Assembly (NCBI GenBank): GCA_963787645.1
Contig: CAWBDS010000014.1
Span: 620,001 to 684,000, forward strand
DNA: 64,000 bases
Direction: 5' to 3'
Origin: Palsa-504 sp963787645
GTDB lineage: Bacteria > Actinomycetota > Actinomycetes > Streptosporangiales > Streptosporangiaceae
Shown piece after piece: positions 25,673-34,054 of this stretch. The position numbers and the translations under genes were made by a program. Position 1 is the first letter of the stretch. Every line of letters begins with the position of its first letter. A model generated the notes under the pieces. That model saw nothing but the letters and a program-made list of their open reading frames with translations, was not told where the DNA came from and ran no database searches.

Positions 25673-26042
25673 GCCCGCGCAAGCCCACGTGAGCGGGTAA
25701 TCGAACAAACATCGGGTCGGCATACTCGACTGCTGACAGTTCTCAATACGGTGCGGTGTTCGGGTTTATATTTTTTGGGCTGGCCGGGCAATCACAAATT
25801 TCCCAGCGGCCCGCCTACCCTACAGCCGTCGGCGCAAACTTATTGCTTATTGCTCTAATGCGGCCCTAAAGACGCGGTCAAGGCGGAATCTAGCGGCAGG
25901 CAAGGTCGACACGACCAGCCCGCGAGGAGCGTGATGCATCGTAATCGTTAGAGTTTGGCACCAAAGCTCTAACAGGTAACTCGTTTCGCTCGCATGGCAT
26001 CCGAATCACAGATAACCTGTGCGACCCCGAGAGAGCAGGTAA
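25673..26042. promoter_or_regulatory. 370-bp AT-richer regulatory spacer with inverted repeat
   Basis: This is the lowest-GC stretch of the cluster, with no gene. It includes a near-perfect inverted repeat at 25947-25973: GTTAGAGTTTGG facing CCAAAGCTCTAAC, with one extra base in one arm. The repeat lies about 70 bp before the AraC-like gene and may be its operator. Confidence 0.45.
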
Positions 26043-26846
26043 ATGAACAGCGCCCACGAACGCGCGATACGGTTCATCTATGAAAAGTATAGCGAGCCAC
26101 TGTCTCTAACCGATATCGCTAACAGCGCGATAGTGAGTCGGTTCCACTTCTGTCGTACTTTCAAGGACGCTATCGGTGTCACCCCCGGCCGGTATCTCTC
26201 CGCCATCCGTATCTACCAAGCGAAGCGTATGCTACTGAACACTCGGATGAACGTGACCGACATTGCGTTCGCCGTCGGATTCAACAGTCTCGGCTCATTC
26301 AGTAATCACTTCACCGACAGTGTCGGTCTTGCACCGGGTCGGTTCCGCCGTATATCGCAGCGCGGCGGAATAGGGATCCCGTACCCGCGCCCGCGGCGCG
26401 CACCATCGGCCGCCAACGCGACGGTCACCGGCACCATCTCCTTTCCTCAGGGCTATTCCGTCGGGCGGGTGTACCTGGGCACCTTCGACACGCCCATCGT
26501 GCAGCGACGGCCCGCCGCGGCGGTCATGATCGAGCCGCCCGCCGCGGCCACCTCCTGCTCATTTGAGCTGACCGGAGTGCCCAGCGGGACCTGGTTCCTG
26601 CGCGCCGTCGCGGTGGCGGACGACACGGACCCCGAGCCGTGGACCCGCAGGACCCTGCTGGTCGGCGGAACGGGGCCGATGACGATCGCGGCCGGGACGG
26701 TGGTCTCCGCCGGGATCGAGCTGCGGACCAGACGACCGACGGACCTGCCCATCCTCCTCGCCCTACCCGATCTCGAACCGGAGCCAGCCGAGATCGCGCC
26801 AACCGGGGCCGAATCGGTCACCGCACAGCTACTGAGATCCGCCTAG
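26043..26846 (+). CDS. AraC-like transcriptional regulator with N-terminal HTH, paralogue 1
   Basis: 267 aa. Unusually, the double helix-turn-helix AraC domain is at the N-terminus (residues ~1-105: SLTDIANSAIVSRFHFCRTF, then VTDIAFAVGFNSLGSFSNHF). It is followed by a ~160-residue beta-rich domain (PQGYSVGRVYLGTFDTPIVQ ... EPWTRRTLLVGG). The same architecture and many residues recur in the gene at 35684. The HTH half uses more A/T-ending codons than its neighbours. It sits between the two biosynthetic operons and ends one base before the convergent histidine kinase, so it is a likely pathway regulator. No TTA codon was seen in the part I translated codon by codon. Confidence 0.85.
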   Translation: MNSAHERAIRFIYEKYSEPLSLTDIANSAIVSRFHFCRTFKDAIGVTPGRYLSAIRIYQAKRMLLNTRMNVTDIAFAVGFNSLGSFSNHFTDSVGLAPGRFRRISQRGGIGIPYPRPRRAPSAANATVTGTISFPQGYSVGRVYLGTFDTPIVQRRPAAAVMIEPPAAATSCSFELTGVPSGTWFLRAVAVADDTDPEPWTRRTLLVGGTGPMTIAAGTVVSAGIELRTRRPTDLPILLALPDLEPEPAEIAPTGAESVTAQLLRSA

Positions 26847-26847
26847 C

Positions 26848-28131
26848 TCAAGGCGGGTGCGGTCCGCTGGGGCGTGCCTCATCGGGTCGGCCACCCAGGC
26901 CCGGCTTACCCTGGGCGGGCACGGTGGCCAGCAGGCTGAACTGATCATCCTGGCTACCGCCGGTGCTCAGCTCGCCGCCGATGACCTCGAGCCGGCGGGC
27001 CAGGTTATGCAGGCCGTGACCGCCCGGGCCGGGCTTGGACGGCTGCGGCACGCCGTCGTTGACCACCTTCAGCGTGACGACCTTGTCTTCCCGGTTCGCC
27101 ACGATGGCGCAGTTCCGCGCCGCGCTGTGCCGCAGGACGTTGGTGACCGCTTCGCGGAGCACGATCGCCAGCACGGTGTCGACGTTATCGTCGAGCACGC
27201 CGCAGTCGATCGCGATCCGGGGCGTGATGCACGCCGCGGAAAGCAGGGAGGCGGCCGATCCCGCCTCCCGCGCGAGCGAGTTGCTGTTGTAGCCGCTGGC
27301 CATCAGCCGCACGTCCGCCGTGGCCTGCCGCGCGAGCTCGACGACCTCGGCCAGCTCGTCCTGGGCCAGCGCGGGATCGCTGCTGACCAGCTTCCTGGTC
27401 AGCTCGGCCTTCAGGGTGATCGCGGACAGGCTGTAGCCCAGGACGTCGTGCAGGTCCATGGAGAAGCGCTCGCGTTCCCGCGCCGAGGTGAGCTGAGCGA
27501 GCTTCGTGCTTGTCCCCTGCGCGCGCTTGGCGAACAGGCGTAGCTGGTAGATGGCAAAGACGGTCAGCCCGCTGCTCAGGCTGGCCAGCGTCAGGTAGGT
27601 GGCGTCCAGAGCGCTGATCCCCAGCTCGAGCGGGGCCACCAGCATGCTGGCCACCACGGAGGTGAACAGCACCCAGGAAGCCCTGGCCGGCCACAGGATC
27701 AAGATCGAGCCGGCCAAGAACCCCGCCATGCCCGGCCACACCACGTGCAGGGCCGCCAGCGGCAGGTAGGTCAGGGCGGCCAGGGCGATCAGCGCCCCGA
27801 GCCGCCGCCGTCGCGGCCAGCGTGCGGCTCCGCGCCAGCCAATGCAAAGCTGCAAGGCGAACAGCAGTCCCGCGGTTACCACGGCCAGCGCGATGCCGAA
27901 TCCGTGTCCGGGAATCCGGGTCGCGAAGAGGCCGGCGAGTTGCGCCGCGAAGAGGCCAGACAGGACCAGATGCGAGCTTGCCCGCGGTGTCCATATTCCG
28001 TCCGCCGGCCGGTCGGCCGACGATGCGGAAACGCCAGGTTCTGCGTCGGCTGGGGTGTCGCCGCCCGCCTGACCTGGTGACCCTGACTTGAGCCTGCTCA
28101 GCAGCCAGCCACGTTGCTGGCGGCGAGGCAT
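26848..28131 (-). CDS. sensor histidine kinase, NarL/DesK (HisKA_3) type
   Basis: About 427 aa from ATG 28131, which has GGGGG upstream; a longer start at 28206 lies inside an inverted repeat (28204-28228) and is less likely. A polar N-terminus is followed by about five to six membrane helices. Then comes a short linker and a HisKA_3 dimerisation domain whose FSMDLHDVLGYSLS holds the phospho-acceptor His. The HATPase domain has REAVTNVLRHS (N box) and GGHGLHNLARR (G box). The response regulator is transcribed divergently from 28656, so the two should form one two-component system controlling the enediyne cluster. The signal is unknown. Confidence 0.87.
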   Translation of the reverse strand: MPRRQQRGWLLSRLKSGSPGQAGGDTPADAEPGVSASSADRPADGIWTPRASSHLVLSGLFAAQLAGLFATRIPGHGFGIALAVVTAGLLFALQLCIGWRGAARWPRRRRLGALIALAALTYLPLAALHVVWPGMAGFLAGSILILWPARASWVLFTSVVASMLVAPLELGISALDATYLTLASLSSGLTVFAIYQLRLFAKRAQGTSTKLAQLTSARERERFSMDLHDVLGYSLSAITLKAELTRKLVSSDPALAQDELAEVVELARQATADVRLMASGYNSNSLAREAGSAASLLSAACITPRIAIDCGVLDDNVDTVLAIVLREAVTNVLRHSAARNCAIVANREDKVVTLKVVNDGVPQPSKPGPGGHGLHNLARRLEVIGGELSTGGSQDDQFSLLATVPAQGKPGLGGRPDEARPSGPHPP

Positions 28132-28655
28132 ACCACTACCCCCAGTTCTCTCAGCCGGTGATCGTGGCGACCGGGCTCCGGGGTTCCTGGGAGCTGTTGG
28201 CCGCATTATTTGTCATAGCGTAATAATGTCCCGATAAAGCTGGACATGACTTTTCGAATTTCGTTGTTATGCAACGAAGTTTTTTGTCAAAGGTGAACTC
28301 CGCGACGCCGCGTGGCGGGCCCTCGAGTCGGCCCGGGGGCGCGGGCCGAGCGCATAGGGAAGCTGTCCACGGCCCGGTAGAGCCGTCTTCCGGTTCTTTG
28401 CCGGTCCCCGGCGTGTCGTGTTGATCGCAACGGGCCGCCTATGGTCAAGTGCGGCGTGTGTCCGGTATAGGACATGTGTCCGCTAATGCGCTTTGCTCGC
28501 CTCGAAACCTTTGGCGTATAACGCCGTCTGGCCTGATGTGCCGGCCTCTCACGGCGGGTGCGTACGACCTGCGCAGCGCGAATGAGGCCGTGTGCCGAGA
28601 GGAGATTTTCAGTGCGTGGCATTACCACCAGGTTGACGCGGTTTCGGCGGCTTGC
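28132..28655. promoter_or_regulatory. divergent kinase/regulator promoter region with several palindromes
   Basis: No gene is seen. It holds TTCGTTG-TTATG-CAACGAA (28260-28278), a perfect 7-bp inverted repeat whose core recurs upstream of the second AraC gene. Also present are CATTATT/AATAATG (28204-28228) and two TGTCC/GGACA pairs (28227-28246 and 28459-28474). These are plausible operators for the response regulator or the cluster TetR protein. Confidence 0.5.
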
Positions 28656-29270
28656 ATGCGGTCGCTGAGGATCCTGCTCGCCGAAGATGTCGCCATGGTA
28701 CGCGGTGCACTCGTCGCACTTATCGAACTGGAACCCGATATGAAGGTAGTGGCCGCCCTCGAACGCGGTGACTATATCGTTTCGCAGACGCTGGCTCACC
28801 AGCCCGATATCGCGATCATCGACATCGACCTGCCTGGCCTGGATGGGCTGACCGCGGCCACTCACCTGCACGCCGAGCTTCCGTCCTGTCCGATCCTCAT
28901 CTTGACCAACCTCGGCCGGGCCGGGAACCTGCGACGCGCGCTGGCCGCTCACGTGTCCGGCTTCCTGCTCAAGGACGCCCCGCCCGAGCAACTCGCCTGG
29001 GCGATCCGCAACGTCGTCGCGGGACGTCGGGTCATCGACCCCTATCTGGCCGTGTCCACCTGGGAGGGTGACGAGAATCCGCTGTCCGCGCGGGAACTCG
29101 AAGTGCTCCGGGGCGCCGCACAGGGCGCCGATCCAGTCGAGATCGCCACCCTCTTGCACCTGTCGGTGGGAACGGTGCGCAACTACCTGACCAACATCGT
29201 GACCAAGATGAACGCGCGGAATCGGGTGGACGCCATCCGGGCCGCGCGAGAGGCAGGCTGGCTGCCCTAA
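28656..29270 (+). CDS. LuxR/NarL-family response regulator
   Basis: 204 aa from ATG 28656; the frame is open further upstream, but the receiver domain begins here (RSLRILLAEDVAMVRGAL). The phospho-acceptor Asp lies in AIIDIDLPGLDG (~residue 51-53) and FLLKDAPPEQL carries the conserved Lys. The C-terminal GerE/LuxR HTH reads LSARELEVLRGAAQG ... LSVGTVRNYLTNI. It pairs with the divergent HisKA_3 kinase (26848-28131). It sits directly upstream of the UNBL operon, so it probably activates one or both biosynthetic operons. Confidence 0.9.
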   Translation: MRSLRILLAEDVAMVRGALVALIELEPDMKVVAALERGDYIVSQTLAHQPDIAIIDIDLPGLDGLTAATHLHAELPSCPILILTNLGRAGNLRRALAAHVSGFLLKDAPPEQLAWAIRNVVAGRRVIDPYLAVSTWEGDENPLSARELEVLRGAAQGADPVEIATLLHLSVGTVRNYLTNIVTKMNARNRVDAIRAAREAGWLP

Positions 29271-29387
29271 CGTGCCGCGCTCACCGTAGAACACCGCAAT
29301 CGCGAGGTGGTATGGCCTCCGGTCGCTCCCGATGATGAAAACGCGGTCCGCCGCGTCGGCATCGAGGGCTCGACGACAGGAGAAGAC

Positions 29388-30359
29388 ATGCCTACCAATC
29401 TCGGATCGGTACGCAGGCGGGTGCTCACGCCTCAGCTCCGGGAAGTCACCTTCGCCAAGCGCGGTTTCCCGGCCGCCCCGGCCGCCGCTACCCAGCGCCT
29501 CGAGGCCATTCCGGAGGCCGTGATCTGCGGCTTCGAGTGGGGGATCGACGCGCGCGACCAGTGGGAGGTGGAGCGGCGACTGGACCTGGTGGACGCCGAA
29601 CAGCGCGGCTTTGCCTACGAAGGCGCGACGATGGCGTTCACCGTCCTGGACGCGATGGGACGACGCGGGCACCGCACTCGCGATCTGCTGGCCGGCCCGG
29701 GAAGCCAGCACATATTCCTGGCCTACATCGGGATGGGTTTCGCGATGGCCCGGCTGCCCAGGCCGTTGTGGAAGAAGATCGTCCCGGACCTGACCCCCGA
29801 TCCGTACTACCCGACGATGAGCTGGCTCGCGGTCGATGGGTTCGGCTTCGACCGGGCCTATTTTGATACCCGGCGCTGGGTGGACGCACAGAAGGTTCCC
29901 GCGCCCTACCCCTGGGAGGGGGCGCCGGGCTATTTCCTGCGCGCGGTCGACCAGGGCATCGGGCGCGCTCTGTGGTTCATCCACGGTGCGCAACCAGCGG
30001 AAGTCGCGGCCGCGGCCGGACGTTTCGCCAGCCACCGGCGGCCGGACCTGTGGAGCGGCATCGGGCTGGCCGCGACGTTCGCCGGCGGGTGCGATGAGGA
30101 AGGCCTGGCCGCACTGAGGCAGGCGGCAGGCGACGAGTGGTCGCAGCTTGCCCTCGGCACGGTGTTCGCCGCCAAGGCCCGCGTCTACTCCGGCGTGGTG
30201 CCGGAGCAGACGCACGCCGGCTGCTCAGCACTGGCGGGTATCTCTGTGGACAAGGCGGTCGCGCTCGCCGACGGTACGGCCCCGACGGCGACCGACGTGG
30301 GATCCGAGCCCGCCTACGAGCGGTGGCGGCAGCGGATCCGCGCGCACTTCGAGGCCTGA
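29388..30359 (+). CDS. unbL: enediyne protein UNBL (DUF1702 family, E3-like)
   Basis: 323 aa; the ATG has AGGAGA six bases upstream, while a longer frame to 29307 does not. Recognisable stretches are IPEAVICGFEWGI, FAYEGATMAFTVLDAM and YIGMGFAMARLP. These match the DUF1702 family, which I equate with the UNBL protein of the five-gene enediyne cassette (about 320 aa, E3 in C-1027 numbering). The biochemical function is not known. No signal peptide is seen. It is the first gene of a second biosynthetic operon that continues with the DUF5987-like, GMC and CMD proteins. With UnbV, UnbU, PKSE and TEBC it completes the cassette. Confidence 0.82.
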   Translation: MPTNLGSVRRRVLTPQLREVTFAKRGFPAAPAAATQRLEAIPEAVICGFEWGIDARDQWEVERRLDLVDAEQRGFAYEGATMAFTVLDAMGRRGHRTRDLLAGPGSQHIFLAYIGMGFAMARLPRPLWKKIVPDLTPDPYYPTMSWLAVDGFGFDRAYFDTRRWVDAQKVPAPYPWEGAPGYFLRAVDQGIGRALWFIHGAQPAEVAAAAGRFASHRRPDLWSGIGLAATFAGGCDEEGLAALRQAAGDEWSQLALGTVFAAKARVYSGVVPEQTHAGCSALAGISVDKAVALADGTAPTATDVGSEPAYERWRQRIRAHFEA

Positions 30360-30523
30360 ACCGCGCCATCATGTCCGGCGGCGTGGGGGAAGCCTAGCGT
30401 TTTTGTCGCTGCTTGCTTTCCGTCGATAAGGCCCCGGATAAGACAGGACAAGAGAAGTTACCAGGCCCTGGGCGCGGCACAATCATTAAGGACAGGCGGT
30501 ACCGGCCGGAAGGGAGGAAAAGA

Positions 30524-31087
30524 TTGGATACCTCGGCGGAAACAGCCAGCAGGACCATGACCCTGGAGGCATTCGCAGACACGTTTGTCCCGGGGGAGAA
30601 GCGCTCGCCTGACGACGTGGCGATCGCCGGTGCCGCGCCGGGCCCGGGTGCGGTCGCGGCCGGCGCCCTCGAACTTCTCGAGATGCCCGCGACCGGCATT
30701 ACCTCCGGTCTGGATGATATCGTCAGCACCCTCAACGACCATGCGAGCGATTACGCGGCCGAGCACGACATAGCGCTCGATGCGGCCGTGCCGGCGTTCG
30801 TCGGGCTTGATTACGAGCATCGCTCGGCGCTCATGCGGGAGCTGACCGCGTCCGATCATCCGGAGAAAGAATTCTGGGTGCTCACCGCGCTGTTCTGCTT
30901 CATGGCTTTCGACACGGCGGCCCATATGAATACGGTGCGCGCCCTAGAAAGCGGCCACCCCGGCCTGACCACGATGGGCTTCGCGAGTCCCGATCCCGAC
31001 GGCCTGTGGCGGTTTCCTGACTACAGCTACGGCCGTCAGCTTGCCCATGCGCACCCGGCCACGACCCCGAACGGAGACCCGGCATGA
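30524..31087 (+). CDS. DUF5987-like small partner of GMC oxidoreductase (E8-like)
   Basis: 187 aa from a TTG at 30524, chosen because GGGAGG lies six bases upstream and residues before it look non-coding. The body starts MTLEAFADTFVPG, a pattern also found in the small (gamma) subunits of GMC-type dehydrogenases, and contains AFVGLDYEHRSALM. Its stop overlaps the GMC oxidoreductase start by 4 bp. Inferred role: subunit or maturation partner of that enzyme. I believe this family recurs in enediyne clusters but have not checked it. Confidence 0.7.
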   Translation: MDTSAETASRTMTLEAFADTFVPGEKRSPDDVAIAGAAPGPGAVAAGALELLEMPATGITSGLDDIVSTLNDHASDYAAEHDIALDAAVPAFVGLDYEHRSALMRELTASDHPEKEFWVLTALFCFMAFDTAAHMNTVRALESGHPGLTTMGFASPDPDGLWRFPDYSYGRQLAHAHPATTPNGDPA

Positions 31088-32760
31088 CCAGCGCCAGGGA
31101 ACCCCACAGCACCAGCGCGGAGCGCACCGACATCCTGGTGATAGGCAGCGGCTTCGGCGGCGCGATCACGGCCTATCACCTCGCCGCGGGCGGGGCCAAG
31201 GTGGTGGTCCTGGAGCGCGGGCCCTGGGTGCCGAGCGACGAATTTGACCACGGCTTCGAGCTGGGCACATCCAGCACGCGGATCTTCGACTTCGTCGCGG
31301 GCGACGGCATGAGCGTGCTCGGCGGCAACTGCGTCGGCGGCGGCAGCGTGGTGTACTTCGCCACCATGCCGCGCGCGCCCGGGTTCGCGTTCGAGCGCCA
31401 GGGCAGCATCGGCAGGCGGACGTGGCCCTCGGCCATCAACCGCGACACCCTGGACCCCTGGTACGACCGGGTGACCGAGGCGCTGCCGATCAGCCACCAG
31501 ACCTGGGATCAGGTCCCTTACCCGGGCGGTCTGTGGGCCGCCGCGTGCCATCATGCCGGGCGGACCGCCAACCTGCCCAACGTCGCCATCGACACCTCGC
31601 TGTGCACCAACTGCAACTGGATGATGGCCGGCTGCCGCTTCGACGCGAAGCGGTCCCTGCTGCTGAACTACCTGCCCGCGGCGATCTCGCACGGCGCGGA
31701 GATCAGGCCGCTGCATGAGGTGCAGAAGATTACCCGAGCGGACGACTGGTACCGGGTGCACTACAACCTCATCGACGATGAGGACTACCGGATAACCGCC
31801 GGCAGCGGCACGATCGACGCCAAGATCGTGATCGTGGCGGCCGGGGCGGGGGCCACGCCGGTCATCCTGCAGCGCTCCGAACCCGAGCTCGGCACGATGC
31901 CGCACGGCGTCGGCCGGTACTTCTCCGGCAACGGCGAGCGGCTCAACACGGCCATCATCGACGAGGACAAGGCCCGCGAGGTCCTCGGCCTGTCCCGTCC
32001 CGACGGCCGGGCCTACGCCGCCAACCAGATCGGCCGCGGCCCGACCGTGGTGTGCTGGGATCACGTCGACGGCTCGCTGCCCGAGCACTCCCGGTTCGCC
32101 CTCGAGCAGCTGTACTTCCCGCCGGGCCTGGGCACCATCTTGGCCGAGGCGCCGGGTGTCGAGGGGCCCGGGTGGTTCGGGCCGGCCAAGAAAGAGATGC
32201 TGCGGCACTGGCAGTCGTGGCTGACCATCTTCATCCTGTCGGAGGACAACAATGAGGGCGTGTTCGGGCCGCCGCCGCCCACCGGCAACTCGGTCCGGAT
32301 CTCGCAGCAGATGCTGGGCCGCGGCGCCCTGGCTTATGAGCCCAGTAAGGAGACGCTGCACGGCTGGGCCGAGGCCGACGCGGAGATCAAGGACATCCTG
32401 GAACGGGACGGCCTGGCGCGGGTGCGGCCATGGACGAACGACCTGGTAGGCGCGTACACGGTGCACCCGCTGTCCTCGTGCCGCATCGGTGACGACCCGG
32501 CCACCTCGGCGCTGGATCACCGGCACGAGCTGCGCGGTCATCCGGGCATCTTCGTCACCGACGGCTCCGCGGTGCCGGGCGCCCTCACCGTCAACCCGGC
32601 GCTGACCATCGCGGCGCTGGCGGAGCGCGCCATACCGGGAATCGTCCAGGCCGCGCAGGAACGCGGCGTGCCGGTCAAATACGGCGCCCCGGCACCGGAC
32701 GGCGCGCGAAGCGCCGCCCGCGCGGTCATGCCCCTGCTACCCAGTCTGGTCACGCGATGA
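31084..32760 (+). CDS. GMC-family FAD oxidoreductase (E9-like)
   Basis: 558 aa. The FAD dinucleotide motif is IGSGFGGAITAYHLA (residues ~19-33). GGNCVGGGSVVYFA marks the flavin-contacting loop of cholesterol-oxidase-like GMC enzymes. The active-site His lies in YTVHPLSSCRIG, and the C-terminal VNPALTIAALAER is conserved. A CTNCNWMMAGC cluster of cysteines near residue 178 is notable and recalls the Cys-rich insertion of related dehydrogenases. GMC oxidoreductases (E9) are part of the accessory set of nine-membered enediyne clusters and probably oxidise an alcohol or desaturate a core intermediate. It is translationally coupled on both sides. Confidence 0.88.
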   Translation: MTSAREPHSTSAERTDILVIGSGFGGAITAYHLAAGGAKVVVLERGPWVPSDEFDHGFELGTSSTRIFDFVAGDGMSVLGGNCVGGGSVVYFATMPRAPGFAFERQGSIGRRTWPSAINRDTLDPWYDRVTEALPISHQTWDQVPYPGGLWAAACHHAGRTANLPNVAIDTSLCTNCNWMMAGCRFDAKRSLLLNYLPAAISHGAEIRPLHEVQKITRADDWYRVHYNLIDDEDYRITAGSGTIDAKIVIVAAGAGATPVILQRSEPELGTMPHGVGRYFSGNGERLNTAIIDEDKAREVLGLSRPDGRAYAANQIGRGPTVVCWDHVDGSLPEHSRFALEQLYFPPGLGTILAEAPGVEGPGWFGPAKKEMLRHWQSWLTIFILSEDNNEGVFGPPPPTGNSVRISQQMLGRGALAYEPSKETLHGWAEADAEIKDILERDGLARVRPWTNDLVGAYTVHPLSSCRIGDDPATSALDHRHELRGHPGIFVTDGSAVPGALTVNPALTIAALAERAIPGIVQAAQERGVPVKYGAPAPDGARSAARAVMPLLPSLVTR

Positions 32761-33893
32761 AAAACACGATCATGGCGAATGGGCTACGCCGTTCCCTAGC
32801 CCAGATCCGGTACGTCTCCCCGGTCATGCCCGCCACCGCTGACGGCCTGGTCGGCCGGGTCTACGCGCAGGCCGAACAGGACTTCGGCATGGTCGCGCCG
32901 CCGCTCGCCCTGCATTCGCCCGCGCCGCCGCTGCTCGCCGCGGCCTGGGCCATGCTCAGGGAAACCCTGGTCGTCACCGGCGAGGCGGACCGGACGCAGA
33001 AGGAGGTGGTGGCGGCCTCGGTATCGGTGGCGAACACCTGTCCCTACTGTGTCGCGGTGCATACCGCCGCCGCCCAGGAGGTGACGCCGGGCCTGGACGC
33101 GGCCGGGATCAGCTCGGGAAACCTGACCAGCCCGCTGCTGAAGCAGACCGCCCAGTGGGCCAGGTCCAGCGCCCTGCCCGGGTCCACCGCGGTCCCGCCG
33201 CCGGGCAACTTCGCCGAGCTGGCCGGGGTAGCGGTCAACTTCCAGTACCTGAACCGCATGGTCACCATATTCCTGCCCGAGTCGCCGCTGCCGCCCATGA
33301 CGCCCAAGGCGATCGGCGGCTGGGTCATGGGCATGCTCGGCTCGGCCATGACCTCGGCCAGGGCTGTCCCCGGTGCCGCATTGGACGCGCTGCCCGATGC
33401 GCAGCTGCCCGAAGAGTTCTCCTGGGCGGCCGGCGAATCCCGCATCGCGGCGACGCTGGCGGGCGCGACCGCGGCCATCGAGGACGCCGCGGCGCAGGTC
33501 GTCACCACCCCCGTCCGTGAGCTGGTCGCGGGGCGGCTGCGGGGCTGGGACGGGCGGCCGCTGGGTCCAAGCCGGGCCTGGGCCGATGAGGCGGTGGCCG
33601 CGCTGGACGAGACCGACCGGGCCGCCGGCCGGCTGGCGATCTTGACCGCCCTCGCCCCGCACCAGGTCGGCAAGGCCGACGTGGAGAGCTTCCGGTCGGC
33701 CGCGAAGTCCGGGAAAGCTGGGGACGAGGCGGTCATCAGCCTCACGTCCTGGGCGAGTATGGCGGCGGCCCGCACGGCCGGCTCGTGGCTGCGCGAGCAG
33801 GCCCCGGACCGAGCGGCCAGCCGTAAGCAGCCGTATAAGGCAGGTCCTCCCCGCGACCGCGGGGAGGACCTGCCTTTGCTGGTTCCGGGATAA
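32757..33893 (+). CDS. AhpD/carboxymuconolactone decarboxylase-like protein
   Basis: 378 aa; the ATG overlaps the GMC stop by 4 bp (a second ATG at 32772 is possible). The N-terminal half holds the AhpD-type motif ANTCPYCVAVH (around residue 95), where the CxxC and His form a redox-active or proton-relay site. The C-terminal half is another helical, Ala-rich repeat-like segment. Function in the pathway is unknown; candidates are peroxide or radical quenching and redox support for the GMC enzyme. The last ~17 residues are encoded by a terminator-like hairpin (33837-33876), suggesting that an earlier stop codon was lost. Confidence 0.75.
   Translation: MKNTIMANGLRRSLAQIRYVSPVMPATADGLVGRVYAQAEQDFGMVAPPLALHSPAPPLLAAAWAMLRETLVVTGEADRTQKEVVAASVSVANTCPYCVAVHTAAAQEVTPGLDAAGISSGNLTSPLLKQTAQWARSSALPGSTAVPPPGNFAELAGVAVNFQYLNRMVTIFLPESPLPPMTPKAIGGWVMGMLGSAMTSARAVPGAALDALPDAQLPEEFSWAAGESRIAATLAGATAAIEDAAAQVVTTPVRELVAGRLRGWDGRPLGPSRAWADEAVAALDETDRAAGRLAILTALAPHQVGKADVESFRSAAKSGKAGDEAVISLTSWASMAAARTAGSWLREQAPDRAASRKQPYKAGPPRDRGEDLPLLVPG
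33837..33876. terminator. perfect 19-bp hairpin at end of second biosynthetic operon
   Basis: Arms 33837-33855 and 33858-33876 (AAGGCAGGTCCTCCCCGCG and its exact complement) are separated by 2 nt. The hairpin lies inside the last codons of the CMD-like gene and ends 14 bp before its stop. Confidence 0.8.
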
Positions 33894-33941
33894 GTCACCG
33901 GTCTAGGAGCACAGCGGGACGCTGCTCCCGGGCAGCCGGAC

Positions 33942-33997
33942 GGAGTGAAACCCGGGATCCACCACGTTAGGGTGTGGTGGATTGCCGGTTTCACTCC
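33942..33997. terminator. long imperfect hairpin between convergent genes
   Basis: 24-nt arms 33942-33965 and 33974-33997 pair except for a few central mismatches; outer 10 bp GGAGTGAAAC/GTTTCACTCC and inner ATCCACCAC/GTGGTGGAT are perfect. It lies between the CMD-like gene and the convergent gene ending at 34055. It is probably a bidirectional terminator. Confidence 0.7.
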
Positions 33998-34054
33998 ACT
34001 GGCGCGGGCCGCCGGGGGCCGCAGCCGGGCACTGCGGCTAATTGCGTACCCCGG

